Shown here in pieces: positions 7,647 through 15,826 of a stretch of 64,000 bases of DNA. Made by a program: the position numbers and the translations under genes. How positions within the stretch are numbered: the first letter of the stretch is position 1; each line of letters starts with the position of its first letter. The notes under the pieces were generated by a model. It was given only the letters and a program-made list of their open reading frames with translations, was not told the origin of the DNA and did no database searches. The stretch comes from Nitrososphaerota archaeon. Its GTDB lineage: Archaea; Thermoproteota; Nitrososphaeria; Nitrososphaerales; Nitrosopumilaceae. The stretch spans positions 79,989 to 143,988 of the forward strand of contig JAGWHF010000003.1 of the NCBI GenBank assembly GCA_028866895.1, read 5' to 3'.

Positions 7647-8252
7647 CTATACCACTCCATTGTTAAATCCCATCGCACTTACAATTCCCCTTGCAGCCTC
7701 ATCTATCTTTCCCTCAGTATTGAGTACCATCTTGATAGGCGAACCGCAGAGAATAGAACAAGTAGAAAGCATAGCGCTAGTAACATCAAGTTCCTTCTTG
7801 ATTGCGTCAATCGATACAATGTCTCGGACTCGCGTTGTGTCCTTCATCCTCCTGTTATAGATCTCTTCCGGCCTGGCAGTAATCATGATGAAGCTGTCAG
7901 GCATCAATATCTCCAAAACATTGTGCGGGAGGCCTGGGTAAAATCCCTCCTTTGTCGATATGAATGCGTGCGTATCCACTATGACCGCTTCATCCGTTAT
8001 GGCTGCGATTTTTCGTGCTGCCATCGACTGGAGCTCCTTCTGCTCCTTGACTGTCAACCTGCGCAGGTCATCCCTGCTTTGAACTCCCTTTGTCTTTTTA
8101 GCCTCGTCGAACATTACAGTGCCGAAAATTGAGACGCTAACGCTGATATTTTTTTCCTTCAGCAGATCTACAACCTTTGAAACGACTGTGGTCTTTCCAA
8201 CCCCAGGAATCCCAACAATAATTACCCTTTTACTTTCTGCCAAGCAGAGCAC
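7647..8252 (-). CDS. adkA: adenylate kinase, archaeal AdkA type
   Basis: This 201-aa enzyme interconverts ATP + AMP and 2 ADP. Walker A is G-I-P-G-V-G-K-T-T near residues 14-22, and the archaeal-specific segments V-D-T-H-A-F-I-S-T and R-P-E-E-I-Y-N-R-R identify the AdkA family rather than the bacterial type. The longest frame starts at GTG (8252), inside the 3' end of secY. A TTG at 8243 would place the start closer to the usual K-R-V-I-I-V beginning of the family. The position directly after secY is conserved in archaea. Confidence 0.9.
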   Translation of the reverse strand: MLCLAESKRVIIVGIPGVGKTTVVSKVVDLLKEKNISVSVSIFGTVMFDEAKKTKGVQSRDDLRRLTVKEQKELQSMAARKIAAITDEAVIVDTHAFISTKEGFYPGLPHNVLEILMPDSFIMITARPEEIYNRRMKDTTRVRDIVSIDAIKKELDVTSAMLSTCSILCGSPIKMVLNTEGKIDEAARGIVSAMGFNNGVV

Positions 8253-9663
8253 CCAAGGCAGGCATTACCTCTTCCACCCTTTCCCTCACAAGCAAGTTGT
8301 AGTAGTTTATCAAGATGTCTACTGTAAGAAGCATTCCCGTCCCCGATCCGAAGGTTCCAAGAACGTTAGATATACCCGCCAGCAACCCCAGAATTATAGA
8401 ACCTATTATTGTAACAGACGGAATGTATTTCTGAAGGAGGCTTTCAACCGGCTGGTTGGACCTCCTAAACCCTGGCACCTGCACTTCTGCATCAAGCAGG
8501 TTCTTTGCGGCGCTTTTTGCTGATAGACCACCAAGCTCAATCCAAAGTCTGCCAAAGAGCACAACTATTCCCACCATGAAAAGTATGTAGACAACGGCGC
8601 GGACCGGATCAAGCGCAACTATATCAAGCCCCAAAGGAGCAGTCACATAATACAATATTCCACCGGTCGGGGTGGATGGCGATGTTGGATCGAACATGCC
8701 TAGAAAATTCAGGAATTGATTGGCATTTCGGGGGTTAAAGTTGGCCCAGAGGATTTGGCCTATAAACACAGCATTGGCAGTAAGTGCTGATGCAAGGATG
8801 ACTGGAATGTTTGATACATACATCAGCTTGATCGGATACACTGCGGAGAACCCCCTGTATTTCGTCGATACTATTGGAATCTCAACTTTGATGCCCTGCG
8901 TGTAAACCAGTATGAGCATAACACCCACGGTGATTAGAAGGCTGAACACACTTGGAATCTGGTTGGCCCTAAACAACAGGTTGTTAAAGTCGTTATGTAC
9001 AAAAGCGGCCACTATGTTTGCAAAAACTCCAACAGGACCACCATCTCCTGCAGGAATTGGGCTTATCATGGACCAGATAATCTGTTGCGATACACCTGCA
9101 GCTATGAAAAGACTGATTCCGCTTCCGATGCCCCAACCCTTCTGGACCAGCTCGTCAAGGAGCATAATTATCACCGATGCACCAATCAGCTGCCCTATCA
9201 GGATTACCTCAGTTTCGTGGTTTGGAAGCCTAGGGCCATACACTGCAATCCCGTACAGAGAGGCCTCTGCGATGATAACAATATAGGTAACAATCTTTGT
9301 TGCCGTCTGGTAAAGTTCCCTGTCTTCTGGCTTTTTGAAGTCCAGATGAAAAATCTCAGAGCCCTTGAGCAGCTGCATCAACAATCCCGCCGTCACTATA
9401 GGCCCTATGCCAAGCTCGACGAGGGTTCCCTGCTGCGATGCGAAGATTACCCTTGCAAACGCCAAGAAGTCAAATGCGGGGGTCGTTGCACCGTACAGTG
9501 GAGTCTGGCCCATAATCATGTATATGAAGAGGGCAAGACCGCACCAAATCAGCCGTATGTGGAGAGGTATCTTCTTTTTCGGCTTTGGTACCTGCGGAAT
9601 GTAGGTTTCCGCCTTTGAGATTATCGTTCTAAGAAAACTGGTCGGGGTCCCCTCTTCACTCAT
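8230..9663 (-). CDS. secY: SecY (Sec61-alpha) protein-conducting channel
   Basis: This 477-aa integral membrane protein has about ten transmembrane segments and forms the pore for Sec-dependent export and membrane insertion with SecE (22679-22858 here) and SecG/Sec61-beta. Recognisable parts are the N-terminal amphipathic stretch ending K-K-K-I-P-L, the plug-region segment M-G-Q-T-P-L-Y-G, the cytosolic loop K-G-I-K-V-E-I-P and the C-terminal part with the conserved G-R-L-W-I-E-L-G-G. It starts 4 bp inside the end of uL15, in the conserved ribosomal operon. Confidence 0.95.
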   Translation of the reverse strand: MSEEGTPTSFLRTIISKAETYIPQVPKPKKKIPLHIRLIWCGLALFIYMIMGQTPLYGATTPAFDFLAFARVIFASQQGTLVELGIGPIVTAGLLMQLLKGSEIFHLDFKKPEDRELYQTATKIVTYIVIIAEASLYGIAVYGPRLPNHETEVILIGQLIGASVIIMLLDELVQKGWGIGSGISLFIAAGVSQQIIWSMISPIPAGDGGPVGVFANIVAAFVHNDFNNLLFRANQIPSVFSLLITVGVMLILVYTQGIKVEIPIVSTKYRGFSAVYPIKLMYVSNIPVILASALTANAVFIGQILWANFNPRNANQFLNFLGMFDPTSPSTPTGGILYYVTAPLGLDIVALDPVRAVVYILFMVGIVVLFGRLWIELGGLSAKSAAKNLLDAEVQVPGFRRSNQPVESLLQKYIPSVTIIGSIILGLLAGISNVLGTFGSGTGMLLTVDILINYYNLLVRERVEEVMPALGALLGRK

Positions 9664-10082
9664 GCTGCTGCGAGCACCTCGCCGCCAGACTTTTTGAGTT
9701 TCTCCTCGGCAGTAGCCGAGAAACGTCCCACCTTGACAACGTAAGCGTTCTTGGTCTGACCTCCTCCCAACAACTTGTCATATCCAAGCTCGGACAAATC
9801 TATCACCTTCTTTCCCCCTTCTTGCTTTCCATGTTTCGCGTAGATATCGTCCAGATCCCTGACGCTTGCCCACTTTCTTACCAAGTTTGGATGCGGTGGG
9901 TGGGTCGAGTCATGACCAAAATGGTTTGGGTCCGTCATAAGCATCCTGATAAAATGATGTTTATGCATACCAGATTTGCCAAGTCCGCCCTTATGGCCGC
10001 TTGCCCTGTGCTGTCCAATCTGTCCCCAGCCATGGTTTCGTCCTCCCCTGTACTTCCTAGTCTTGCGCAGTCTTGTGGCCAT
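9660..10082 (-). CDS. rpl15: ribosomal protein uL15
   Basis: This 140-aa large-subunit protein has the glycine- and arginine-rich N-terminus typical of uL15 (R-K-T-R-K-Y-R-G-G-R-N-H-G-W-G), which threads into 23S rRNA, and a compact C-terminal domain. The order uL30-uL15-SecY with ATGA-type overlap is canonical. Confidence 0.95.
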   Translation of the reverse strand: MATRLRKTRKYRGGRNHGWGQIGQHRASGHKGGLGKSGMHKHHFIRMLMTDPNHFGHDSTHPPHPNLVRKWASVRDLDDIYAKHGKQEGGKKVIDLSELGYDKLLGGGQTKNAYVVKVGRFSATAEEKLKKSGGEVLAAA

Positions 10083-10559
10083 CTACATCATCAACCTCAC
10101 TTGTGCTAGCAGCTCCTTGTGATTGCCGAGTATTCCGCCCTCACCATACATCTTTTTGGTGCTTCTCTTAAAACCGTGTCTCGGAGGAGACAGAGCAAAC
10201 CACGGCTTGAGCGGCTTCAACTTTGACAGTGCCACAGATCCCTCGGCAATTGACTTTGCAAGATCATCAGTTGTCTTGAAACCCAGCTTCGAAATGTCTT
10301 CTGTGGTGACTTTTCTGTAGCCTCCCTTTCTAGCCTTCTTTTCAAGCAGTTCTTTTGCTGTTGGCACGTCGATCTCTTGCCAAGAAACATAGTGTTTTAT
10401 CTTGTTTAACATTCCCTTCGTGTTATCCCTATCTGGAACTATCGTTGCTCTAAATCTCTTGTCAAGATGGAGCAGGTCCAGAGTAGTGTTTGCCCAGTGC
10501 GGCACATTAATTGTTCCTTTCATTCGTACCACCAAGAAAGCTTTGCCCATTACACTCAA
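10083..10559 (-). CDS. rpl30: ribosomal protein uL30
   Basis: This 158-aa protein is an archaeal/eukaryotic-length uL30. It begins with the R-M-K-G-T-I-N-V-P strand, followed by the helix with L-L-H-L-D-K-R-F, and ends in the F-A-L-S-P-P-R-H-G-F segment absent from short bacterial L30. It lies between uS5 and uL15 and overlaps uS5 by 4 bp. Confidence 0.95.
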   Translation of the reverse strand: MSVMGKAFLVVRMKGTINVPHWANTTLDLLHLDKRFRATIVPDRDNTKGMLNKIKHYVSWQEIDVPTAKELLEKKARKGGYRKVTTEDISKLGFKTTDDLAKSIAEGSVALSKLKPLKPWFALSPPRHGFKRSTKKMYGEGGILGNHKELLAQVRLMM

Positions 10560-11185
10560 CCTTGACTAAATGTCTGCCTTAGGCAGTTTAGAACAGCCCT
10601 TGACGTAGAAGTCATCGTGTTAGTAGATCCGGTACTCTTTGTCCACGCATCCTTTAACCCAGCAAGTTTAAGCAAGTTCCTGATGTTTCCTCCAGCCACC
10701 AGCCCGAGTCCTCTTGGCCCTGGAATTATTTCAACTGTAACGCTTCCTCCCCTCCCCCTAACCTTAAACGGGACAGAATGGTATTGGTCACACTTGCATT
10801 CCCAACTTCCACAGCCCAACTTTACGGGGCTTACGTTGAGATAAGCTTGATTTGTTGCCTTTTCTATCGCAATTCTCATCTGCTTTGATTTTCCCTGCCC
10901 TATGCCAAGCCAACCGTTCTCGTCTCCTGCTGCGACAAGTGCCTTGAACCTAGTATATTCACCGTTTGTCGTCTGTTTTTGCACTATGCCGACATCGATT
11001 ACCTCGGTTCGTATCCCAGGGAGTAATTTTTTGATTATTCCAGCCTCTTGAATTCTGTAGCCATTTTCGTATATCTCCTTCATGGTGGTAATTTTTTCAG
11101 CAGCCACGAGTTTGCCCAGAGTTGTCCTTGGCACCCATACTTCCTCTGGCTCCCTAGATCTTTGCCTTGTTTCTGTTCTGCTCAT
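10556..11185 (-). CDS. rps5: ribosomal protein uS5
   Basis: This 209-aa small-subunit protein contributes to decoding accuracy. The N-terminal half is the double-stranded RNA-binding-like S5 domain with N-G-E-Y-T-R-F-K-A-L-V-A-A-G-D. The C-terminal domain has the G-R-G-G-S-V-T-V-E-I-I-P and P-R-G-L-G-L-V-A-G-G segments. An insertion with two cysteines (K-L-G-C-G-S-W-E-C) is typical of the archaeal/eukaryotic form. It overlaps uL18 by 4 bp. Confidence 0.95.
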   Translation of the reverse strand: MSRTETRQRSREPEEVWVPRTTLGKLVAAEKITTMKEIYENGYRIQEAGIIKKLLPGIRTEVIDVGIVQKQTTNGEYTRFKALVAAGDENGWLGIGQGKSKQMRIAIEKATNQAYLNVSPVKLGCGSWECKCDQYHSVPFKVRGRGGSVTVEIIPGPRGLGLVAGGNIRNLLKLAGLKDAWTKSTGSTNTMTSTSRAVLNCLRQTFSQG

Positions 11186-11670
11186 TTAGATCTTACCTCC
11201 GAGTCTATGGCAGACTTTACTTTCTGAATCTCGTTTGCCACCTTCAGGTGTTTTCCAGAAATTCTGTCCTCTGAAGGAAATGTTTCTTCGTCTGCTGGTA
11301 CTTCTATCCCTGCATCAATTACTCCTTTCAAGGCTGATGCGATTCTCTGCGTATACCGCCTTGTTCCCACATAGAGAACTGCGTTGCCAATTCCTCCAGC
11401 AAGTGCCTTCTTTCCTGCAAGATATCCAGTCAGATAGGCCGCAGGAATACTCTTTCTGGAGCCCTTCCACCCCTGCTTCAACAGAGATCTGGAATGAGCG
11501 GATGAGAGAACCTTGTCGCCCTCCAGCTCTGGCTTGTGAATCTGTACAAGCGTGTTCTCGTTCGTTATCTGAACTGTAATAAAGTTACGCCTACCCATGA
11601 GAAGATTCCTTCTTCTGCCATAGTTGGTCTTTTCCTCCCTAGCCCGGCGCAATATTTGCGAATATCCCAT
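11182..11670 (-). CDS. rpl18: ribosomal protein uL18
   Basis: This 162-aa 5S rRNA-binding protein has the family's R-R-R-E-E-K-T-N-Y-type basic N-terminus (R-R-A-R-E-E-K-T-N-Y-G-R-R), the A-Y-L-T-G-Y-L-A-G-K-K-A helix and the P-S-E-D-R-I-S-G-K-H segment near the end. It is the first gene of this transcription unit: upstream (11705-11715) lies a TTTATAAG-like TATA box on the minus strand. In most archaea eL32 and eL19 come directly before uL18; here they are 8 kb away. Confidence 0.95.
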   Translation of the reverse strand: MGYSQILRRAREEKTNYGRRRNLLMGRRNFITVQITNENTLVQIHKPELEGDKVLSSAHSRSLLKQGWKGSRKSIPAAYLTGYLAGKKALAGGIGNAVLYVGTRRYTQRIASALKGVIDAGIEVPADEETFPSEDRISGKHLKVANEIQKVKSAIDSEVRSK

Positions 11671-11833
11671 CTATATTACCTGTTTACAAAAAATTTTGGT
11701 GAAGCTCTTATAAACGTTTGATAGGTTCATGTTGTGAACCTCCGTAGAACAGATCAGAGAGTCAAAAAACGTTACCGACCTGCACAGTATTGCCTGAAGG
11801 CACGTTATCGAACATCATAGTGGTTCCTAACCT

Positions 11834-12763
11834 TCAGAGCCTGCCAAGCAACGCAGCCATAAGAGCCTTTTGCACGTGCAGTCTGTTTTCCGCCTCATCC
11901 CACACAACAGACTGGTGACCGTCTATTACATCGCTTGTAACCTCTTGACCCCTCTTGGCTGGAAGGCAATGCATGAAGATGGCTGACTTGTTTGCCTTTT
12001 TCATCAAATCAGTATTTACCTGAAAGCGGGGAAGAAAATCATTTGTCCGGTCAGTAGTCTGGTGATGAATGGAGACAAAAGTATCTGTAACAACTATATC
12101 AGCTTCAGCAACAGCCGTCTCTGGATTGTTTGAAAGTTTTACCTCAGACAACTTGGTTGATTCCTTGACAACATCGTGTTTTGGTTCATATCCTTTTGGC
12201 GTGGCAATACTCATGTTTATTCCCACCTTTGCACAACCATATATCATCGAATTACATACGTTGTTTCCGTCTCCCACCCATGCCAGCCTGAGCCCTGACA
12301 ATTTCTTTTTCTTCTCCTTTATTGTCATCAGATCAGCCAGAATCTGACAAGGATGGAAAGAATCAGACAATCCGTTTATCACAGGGATTGGAGAGTTTTT
12401 TGCAAGTAATTCCAATTCTTCATGAGAATATACTCTCGCCATTATCAAGTCAACGTATCGTGAAAGCGTCTTTGCTGTGTCCTCTATCGTTTCTCCCCGC
12501 TTTAATTGTAATTCATCCGCAGAAAGGTTCAAGGCGTGTCCCCCCAACTGAAAAGCCCCAGTCTCAAAACTGACTCTTGTCCTTGTAGAGGGCTTTTGAA
12601 ATACCATTGCGAGTGTTTTATTTTTGAGTAGAGGTTTGGAAATTCCTCTTTTCAGATCTTTTTTCATCCTTATTGCATGATCTATCATTCCCAGCAATTC
12701 CGATTTATCCAACTCGTTTAACGTCAGGAGATCCTTGGTTTTCAATTTCATTTCTTCATCCAT
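11834..12763 (-). CDS. argF: ornithine carbamoyltransferase
   Basis: This 309-aa enzyme forms citrulline from ornithine and carbamoyl phosphate in arginine synthesis. The carbamoyl-phosphate loop S-T-R-T-R-V-S-F-E is near residue 57, the H-P-C-Q segment near 140, and the ornithine-binding H-C-L-P-A-K-R-G near 265. These mark OTCase rather than aspartate transcarbamylase. The first codons overlap ftsY by 16 bp; a start at the fifth-residue Met (12751) would leave only a 4-bp overlap. Confidence 0.94.
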   Translation of the reverse strand: MDEEMKLKTKDLLTLNELDKSELLGMIDHAIRMKKDLKRGISKPLLKNKTLAMVFQKPSTRTRVSFETGAFQLGGHALNLSADELQLKRGETIEDTAKTLSRYVDLIMARVYSHEELELLAKNSPIPVINGLSDSFHPCQILADLMTIKEKKKKLSGLRLAWVGDGNNVCNSMIYGCAKVGINMSIATPKGYEPKHDVVKESTKLSEVKLSNNPETAVAEADIVVTDTFVSIHHQTTDRTNDFLPRFQVNTDLMKKANKSAIFMHCLPAKRGQEVTSDVIDGHQSVVWDEAENRLHVQKALMAALLGRL

Positions 12764-14169
12764 CCAAACATTGAACGTTTTTTCTTCGATTTTTCCTCTC
12801 GGGATAGTTCTCCGCTAGTCTCCTCTTCCCGCATTTCTGCCTTCTTTCCAGGTTTTGGCCTGCCATCAGAAACCCACTTGCGAATTTTCGACGCCATCTG
12901 CCTTGCCTCTTCGTCACTTTCTGGGGGTGCTACATCATACAAACCGGAATAGTCCTCAATATCGTTTGTAGCAATTCCTGCAAAGGGATCTCCCTCACCA
13001 TCTTGAGCCGTTTTGGCTCCTGCCTCCTGTTTCACTTCGGCCCTTGGAGCTGCCTGTTCCTGTTTCACTTCGGCCCTTGGAGCTGCCTGTTCCTGTTTCA
13101 CTTCGGCCCTTGGAGCTGCCTGTTCCTGTTTCACTTCGGCCCTTGGAGCTGCCTGTTCCTGTTTCACTTCGGCCCTTGTAGTCATTTCGTCAGAAATCTT
13201 TTCATCAGTTACTTTATCCTCCTTTTGTTGCGGCTTTTGCTGTGTACTAATCTCTGACACAGATTCTGGCCCAAAAAGCGAATCCAAAAATGACATCTTG
13301 TCGAACGGTCTCAGATCCTGGTATTCCTGACCCACGCCCAGATACAATATTGGAGCTGATGTTATCTTCACTATAGAAATTGCTGCGCCTCCACGTGCGT
13401 CCGCGTCACTTTTTGTAAGGATCGCTCCATCAAATTTGGCATAGTTATGGAACTCCCTTGCCTGGCTTACAGTATCGTTTCCCGCAAGCGAGTCTCCTAC
13501 AAACAGCTTCAGGTCAGGATTTACCACCTTGTTTATCTTCGACATCTGGTCCATTAGGTTCTTGCTTGTCTGCATTCTACCCGCAGTATCTATTAGAACA
13601 CAGTCCACCTTGTGGGACTTGGCATACAGAACGGCATCCCGCGAGACAGCTGCGGGGTCTGACCCGTAGTTCTGTGCTATTACCTTGATGTTGAGCCTCT
13701 TCCCGTGTTCCGATATCTGTTCTATTGCTCCAGCCCTGTATGTGTCTGCCGCGGCTATCACCGAGGACAGCTTGTTTTCCCTCAGAAGGTTGGCGAATTT
13801 TGCTATCGTCGTGGTCTTGCCAGTCCCGTTTATACCCATAAATAGTATGACATATGGTTCTCCCTTCTCCTTCTTTCCGCGTATGTTTGAGATGATATCT
13901 ACCCTTGCCGTAGAATCAAACATGCTTGAGATGCTCTCCCTGAGGCTCTCCTTTACAAATTCATCAATCTTGTCTTTCTGGACGGTCGTTCCGACGAGCT
14001 TCCCCTTGAGGTCAGATTTTATCATGTCTATCACCTCAGTAGCCACATCCGACTCTAATAGTGCTATCTCAAGCTCAAACAAAACCTCCTCGATATCTTT
14101 TTCCTTAAGTTCCTTCTCCCCGAGGCTTTTGACAGCTGACGAGAAAGCATTCCGTAATTTTTCAAACAT
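12748..14169 (-). CDS. ftsY: SRP receptor FtsY with a C-terminal repeat extension
   Basis: This 473-aa GTPase docks SRP-ribosome complexes at the SecYEG membrane site. The N domain (about 1-95) is followed by the G domain with G1 G-I-N-G-T-G-K-T-T near 113-121, D-T-A-G-R-M near 193-198 and T-K-S-D near 252. The NG core ends near residue 302. The usual acidic A domain lies N-terminally in other FtsY proteins and is nearly absent here. Instead about 170 residues follow the core: five copies of an 11-residue R-A-E-V-K-Q-E-Q-A-A-P unit, an acidic linker, and a basic tail ending K-K-K-R-S-M-F-G-W-M-K-K. The tail may take over membrane contact (inference). The gene follows prefoldin alpha by 11 bp and overlaps argF. 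Confidence 0.92.
   Translation of the reverse strand: MFEKLRNAFSSAVKSLGEKELKEKDIEEVLFELEIALLESDVATEVIDMIKSDLKGKLVGTTVQKDKIDEFVKESLRESISSMFDSTARVDIISNIRGKKEKGEPYVILFMGINGTGKTTTIAKFANLLRENKLSSVIAAADTYRAGAIEQISEHGKRLNIKVIAQNYGSDPAAVSRDAVLYAKSHKVDCVLIDTAGRMQTSKNLMDQMSKINKVVNPDLKLFVGDSLAGNDTVSQAREFHNYAKFDGAILTKSDADARGGAAISIVKITSAPILYLGVGQEYQDLRPFDKMSFLDSLFGPESVSEISTQQKPQQKEDKVTDEKISDEMTTRAEVKQEQAAPRAEVKQEQAAPRAEVKQEQAAPRAEVKQEQAAPRAEVKQEAGAKTAQDGEGDPFAGIATNDIEDYSGLYDVAPPESDEEARQMASKIRKWVSDGRPKPGKKAEMREEETSGELSREEKSKKKRSMFGWMKK
13031..13177 (-). repeat. 33-bp tandem repeat within ftsY
   Basis: Units begin at 13031, 13064, 13097, 13130 and 13163 with an exact 33-bp period. The copies look identical except at the two ends. 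Each encodes eleven residues (A-A-P-R-A-E-V-K-Q-E-Q). Identity at the DNA level points to recent slippage or unequal recombination, so copy number may vary between strains. Confidence 0.9.
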
Positions 14170-14180
14170 GATAGATTTCC

Positions 14181-14603
14181 TTACTGGGTAGAACCGCGAC
14201 TTGATTGTATAAGTTTGTTCATTTCATGCTGGCCTTGCTCAAGCCGCAATGATATCTCCTGCCTTTGAGCTGCTAGTTGCTGGAGCACAACCTCCAATTC
14301 TTTTATTCGCGATTCCACATAATTAATAGCCGATTCCCTGTCCTGTTCTATGGAGGCACCAGCACCCACATTGACAATGATCTTTTGGTTAGGTTCTATA
14401 CTTGCTTTGACGTAGGCTCCCATACCAACCGGCACAAGCGTCTCGCTTGCAGTCTCTCCACCTACAGTTTTCATGGACTCTACCGCGCCTGATGCCTCCT
14501 GCAAAAGTCTCATCACCGATTCCTCCCTCTGCAGGACATCCGCCAAGTAACCCTCAAGTGCTTGCAGCTGTTGCATGAGGGCTTGCGCCTGCTCTTCACT
14601 CAT
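14181..14603 (-). CDS. pfdA: prefoldin alpha subunit
   Basis: This 140-aa chaperone subunit forms the alpha2-beta4 jellyfish-shaped holder that captures unfolded proteins for the thermosome. It has the expected layout of an N-terminal helix (M-S-E-E-Q-A-Q-A-L-M-Q-Q-L), a central beta-hairpin region (V-P-V-G-M-G-A-Y-V-K-A) and a C-terminal coiled-coil helix. The ATG at 14603 gives the usual length; the longer frame to 14675 would add 24 residues unlike the family. A TTTATAG box lies about 20-25 nt upstream of 14603. It heads the prefoldin-ftsY-argF unit. Confidence 0.9.
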   Translation of the reverse strand: MSEEQAQALMQQLQALEGYLADVLQREESVMRLLQEASGAVESMKTVGGETASETLVPVGMGAYVKASIEPNQKIIVNVGAGASIEQDRESAINYVESRIKELEVVLQQLAAQRQEISLRLEQGQHEMNKLIQSSRGSTQ

Positions 14604-14707
14604 TTGCAAAAAATTCCCTTCCCCGCCTATAAATGCATTCTGAAACTCAAAGCACTCCCAAGCCTTCAAAGGCAACCTAAAACCAAAATTTTGAAAATGA
14701 ACCGATT

Positions 14708-14721
14708 AAAAAACAAAAAAA
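14708..14721 (-). terminator. oligo-T terminator of the sod gene
   Basis: On the minus strand, seven and six T (T7-G-T6) follow the superoxide dismutase stop codon within about 20 bp. This is the usual archaeal intrinsic termination signal. Confidence 0.6.
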
Positions 14722-14727
14722 GGAAGG

Positions 14728-15351
14728 CTATGCCTTTACCTTCGAGAGTCTCGCATCTACCTCGTCCCAGTTCACCACGTTCCACCAAGCTCCAACGTAG
14801 TCTGCTCTCCTATTCTGGTACTTGAGATAGTACGCGTGTTCCCAAACGTCCAATCCCAGCAATGGGATTAATCCTTTCGTCCTTGGACTTGTCTGGTTCG
14901 GCATCGTGGTAAACTCTGTCTTCCCGCTCTGCGGATTATAGGCGAGCCAGCCCCAGCCACTTCCCTGGATTGCAGTGGTATCCTTTGAGAATTTCTCCTT
15001 GAAGCTGTCAAAACTGCCAAATGACGCACTTATTGCGTCTGCCAGTTTGCCTCCTGGTTTCCCACCTCCTCCTGGCTTCATACTAGTCCAGAAGAGCATG
15101 TGGTTCTCATATCCTCCGCCATGAAAGTTCACCGCGCCCCTTGCATTTTCTGGGACCTTTTCCACACTTGCCAGCAGCTTTGTAAGTTCCATGTTCTGAA
15201 ATTCAGAACCTAGTGTCTCCAAGGCCTTGTTAAGGCCGTCAGTATACCCTTGATGGTGTTTCGAATGGTGAATTTCCATCGTTCTGGCATCTATGTGAGG
15301 CTCCAATGCATCGTATGCGTACGGTAATTTCGGAAGTTCGTATTTTGCCAT
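14728..15351 (-). CDS. sod: superoxide dismutase (Fe/Mn family)
   Basis: This 207-aa enzyme dismutates superoxide to oxygen and peroxide. Metal ligands fit the family: His in E-I-H-H-S-K-H-H-Q near residue 29, His in the F-H-G-G-G-Y-E-N-H region near 80, and Asp plus His in D-V-W-E-H-A-Y-Y near 165-169. G-S-G-W-G-W-L-A is the conserved core. The metal cannot be assigned from sequence alone. The start at M-A-K-Y-E-L-P (15351) is preceded by a GGTGAG ribosome-binding site; the frame extends four codons further upstream. Confidence 0.94.
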   Translation of the reverse strand: MAKYELPKLPYAYDALEPHIDARTMEIHHSKHHQGYTDGLNKALETLGSEFQNMELTKLLASVEKVPENARGAVNFHGGGYENHMLFWTSMKPGGGGKPGGKLADAISASFGSFDSFKEKFSKDTTAIQGSGWGWLAYNPQSGKTEFTTMPNQTSPRTKGLIPLLGLDVWEHAYYLKYQNRRADYVGAWWNVVNWDEVDARLSKVKA

Positions 15352-15363
15352 AGAATTCCTCAC

Positions 15364-15826
15364 CAGTTATTGCAATTTATGGTTTTGGTTACAACGGTTC
15401 AGTCAATATATCGGTTGATAAATCAACTCACTTGCTTCCACTTTCAGGATTACCGTCAGTCTCGGATTCCTGCGCCACCCCTTCCATTGCATGTGCATCC
15501 ACTCGAACCGTGGCATTTGCATGCCATTCCCGTCCCAAACCTGTCCTACAACAGGCTTGCCTCACAATTTGTTTGTCCGGTTTTACGCTTGTCAGACAGC
15601 CATTTACCAACAGACTTCCCCAGTCTTCGTCAACTGATGACGCCTGTTTTAACAGAGGTTTTGAAACTAAACACTATCAATCACAATATGACGCAGGATT
15701 GTTCTGTTGCCGGCTGTAGAGTTTGGACGTTCGGATTGATGGCAACTGAGCCTTTAATACACCACAAATCCGCAAGTTAACAGAGTCGTTGCAATGCATT
15801 TTATCTAAGCAAACATCAGGTAAGTC
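15364..15826. other. intergenic region, no confident gene
   Basis: This 460-bp gap lies between the divergent sod and protease genes. Short frames on both strands (up to 136 codons on plus) lack recognisable content and promoters. A TATA-like CATTTTATC at about 15796-15804, some 25 nt before the GTG at 15827, fits leaderless expression of the protease. I see no RNA gene here. Confidence 0.5.

Noticed and set aside
11700-11833. Possible C/D box sRNA on the minus strand (ATGATGT ... CTGA) between uL18 and argF
   Set aside because: The C box has a mismatch, the D' and C' boxes are not convincing, and the spacing is poor. The region is explained by the uL18 promoter and leader.
13003-13330. Two plus-strand frames with repeated Cys-Phe-rich residues opposite ftsY
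   Set aside because: They are antisense shadows of the 33-bp ftsY repeat; no start signals or independent content.
15370-15780. 136-codon plus-strand frame between sod and the protease
   Set aside because: Its composition (many Pro, His and Leu, with no structured pattern) looks non-coding and other frames there are equally open.
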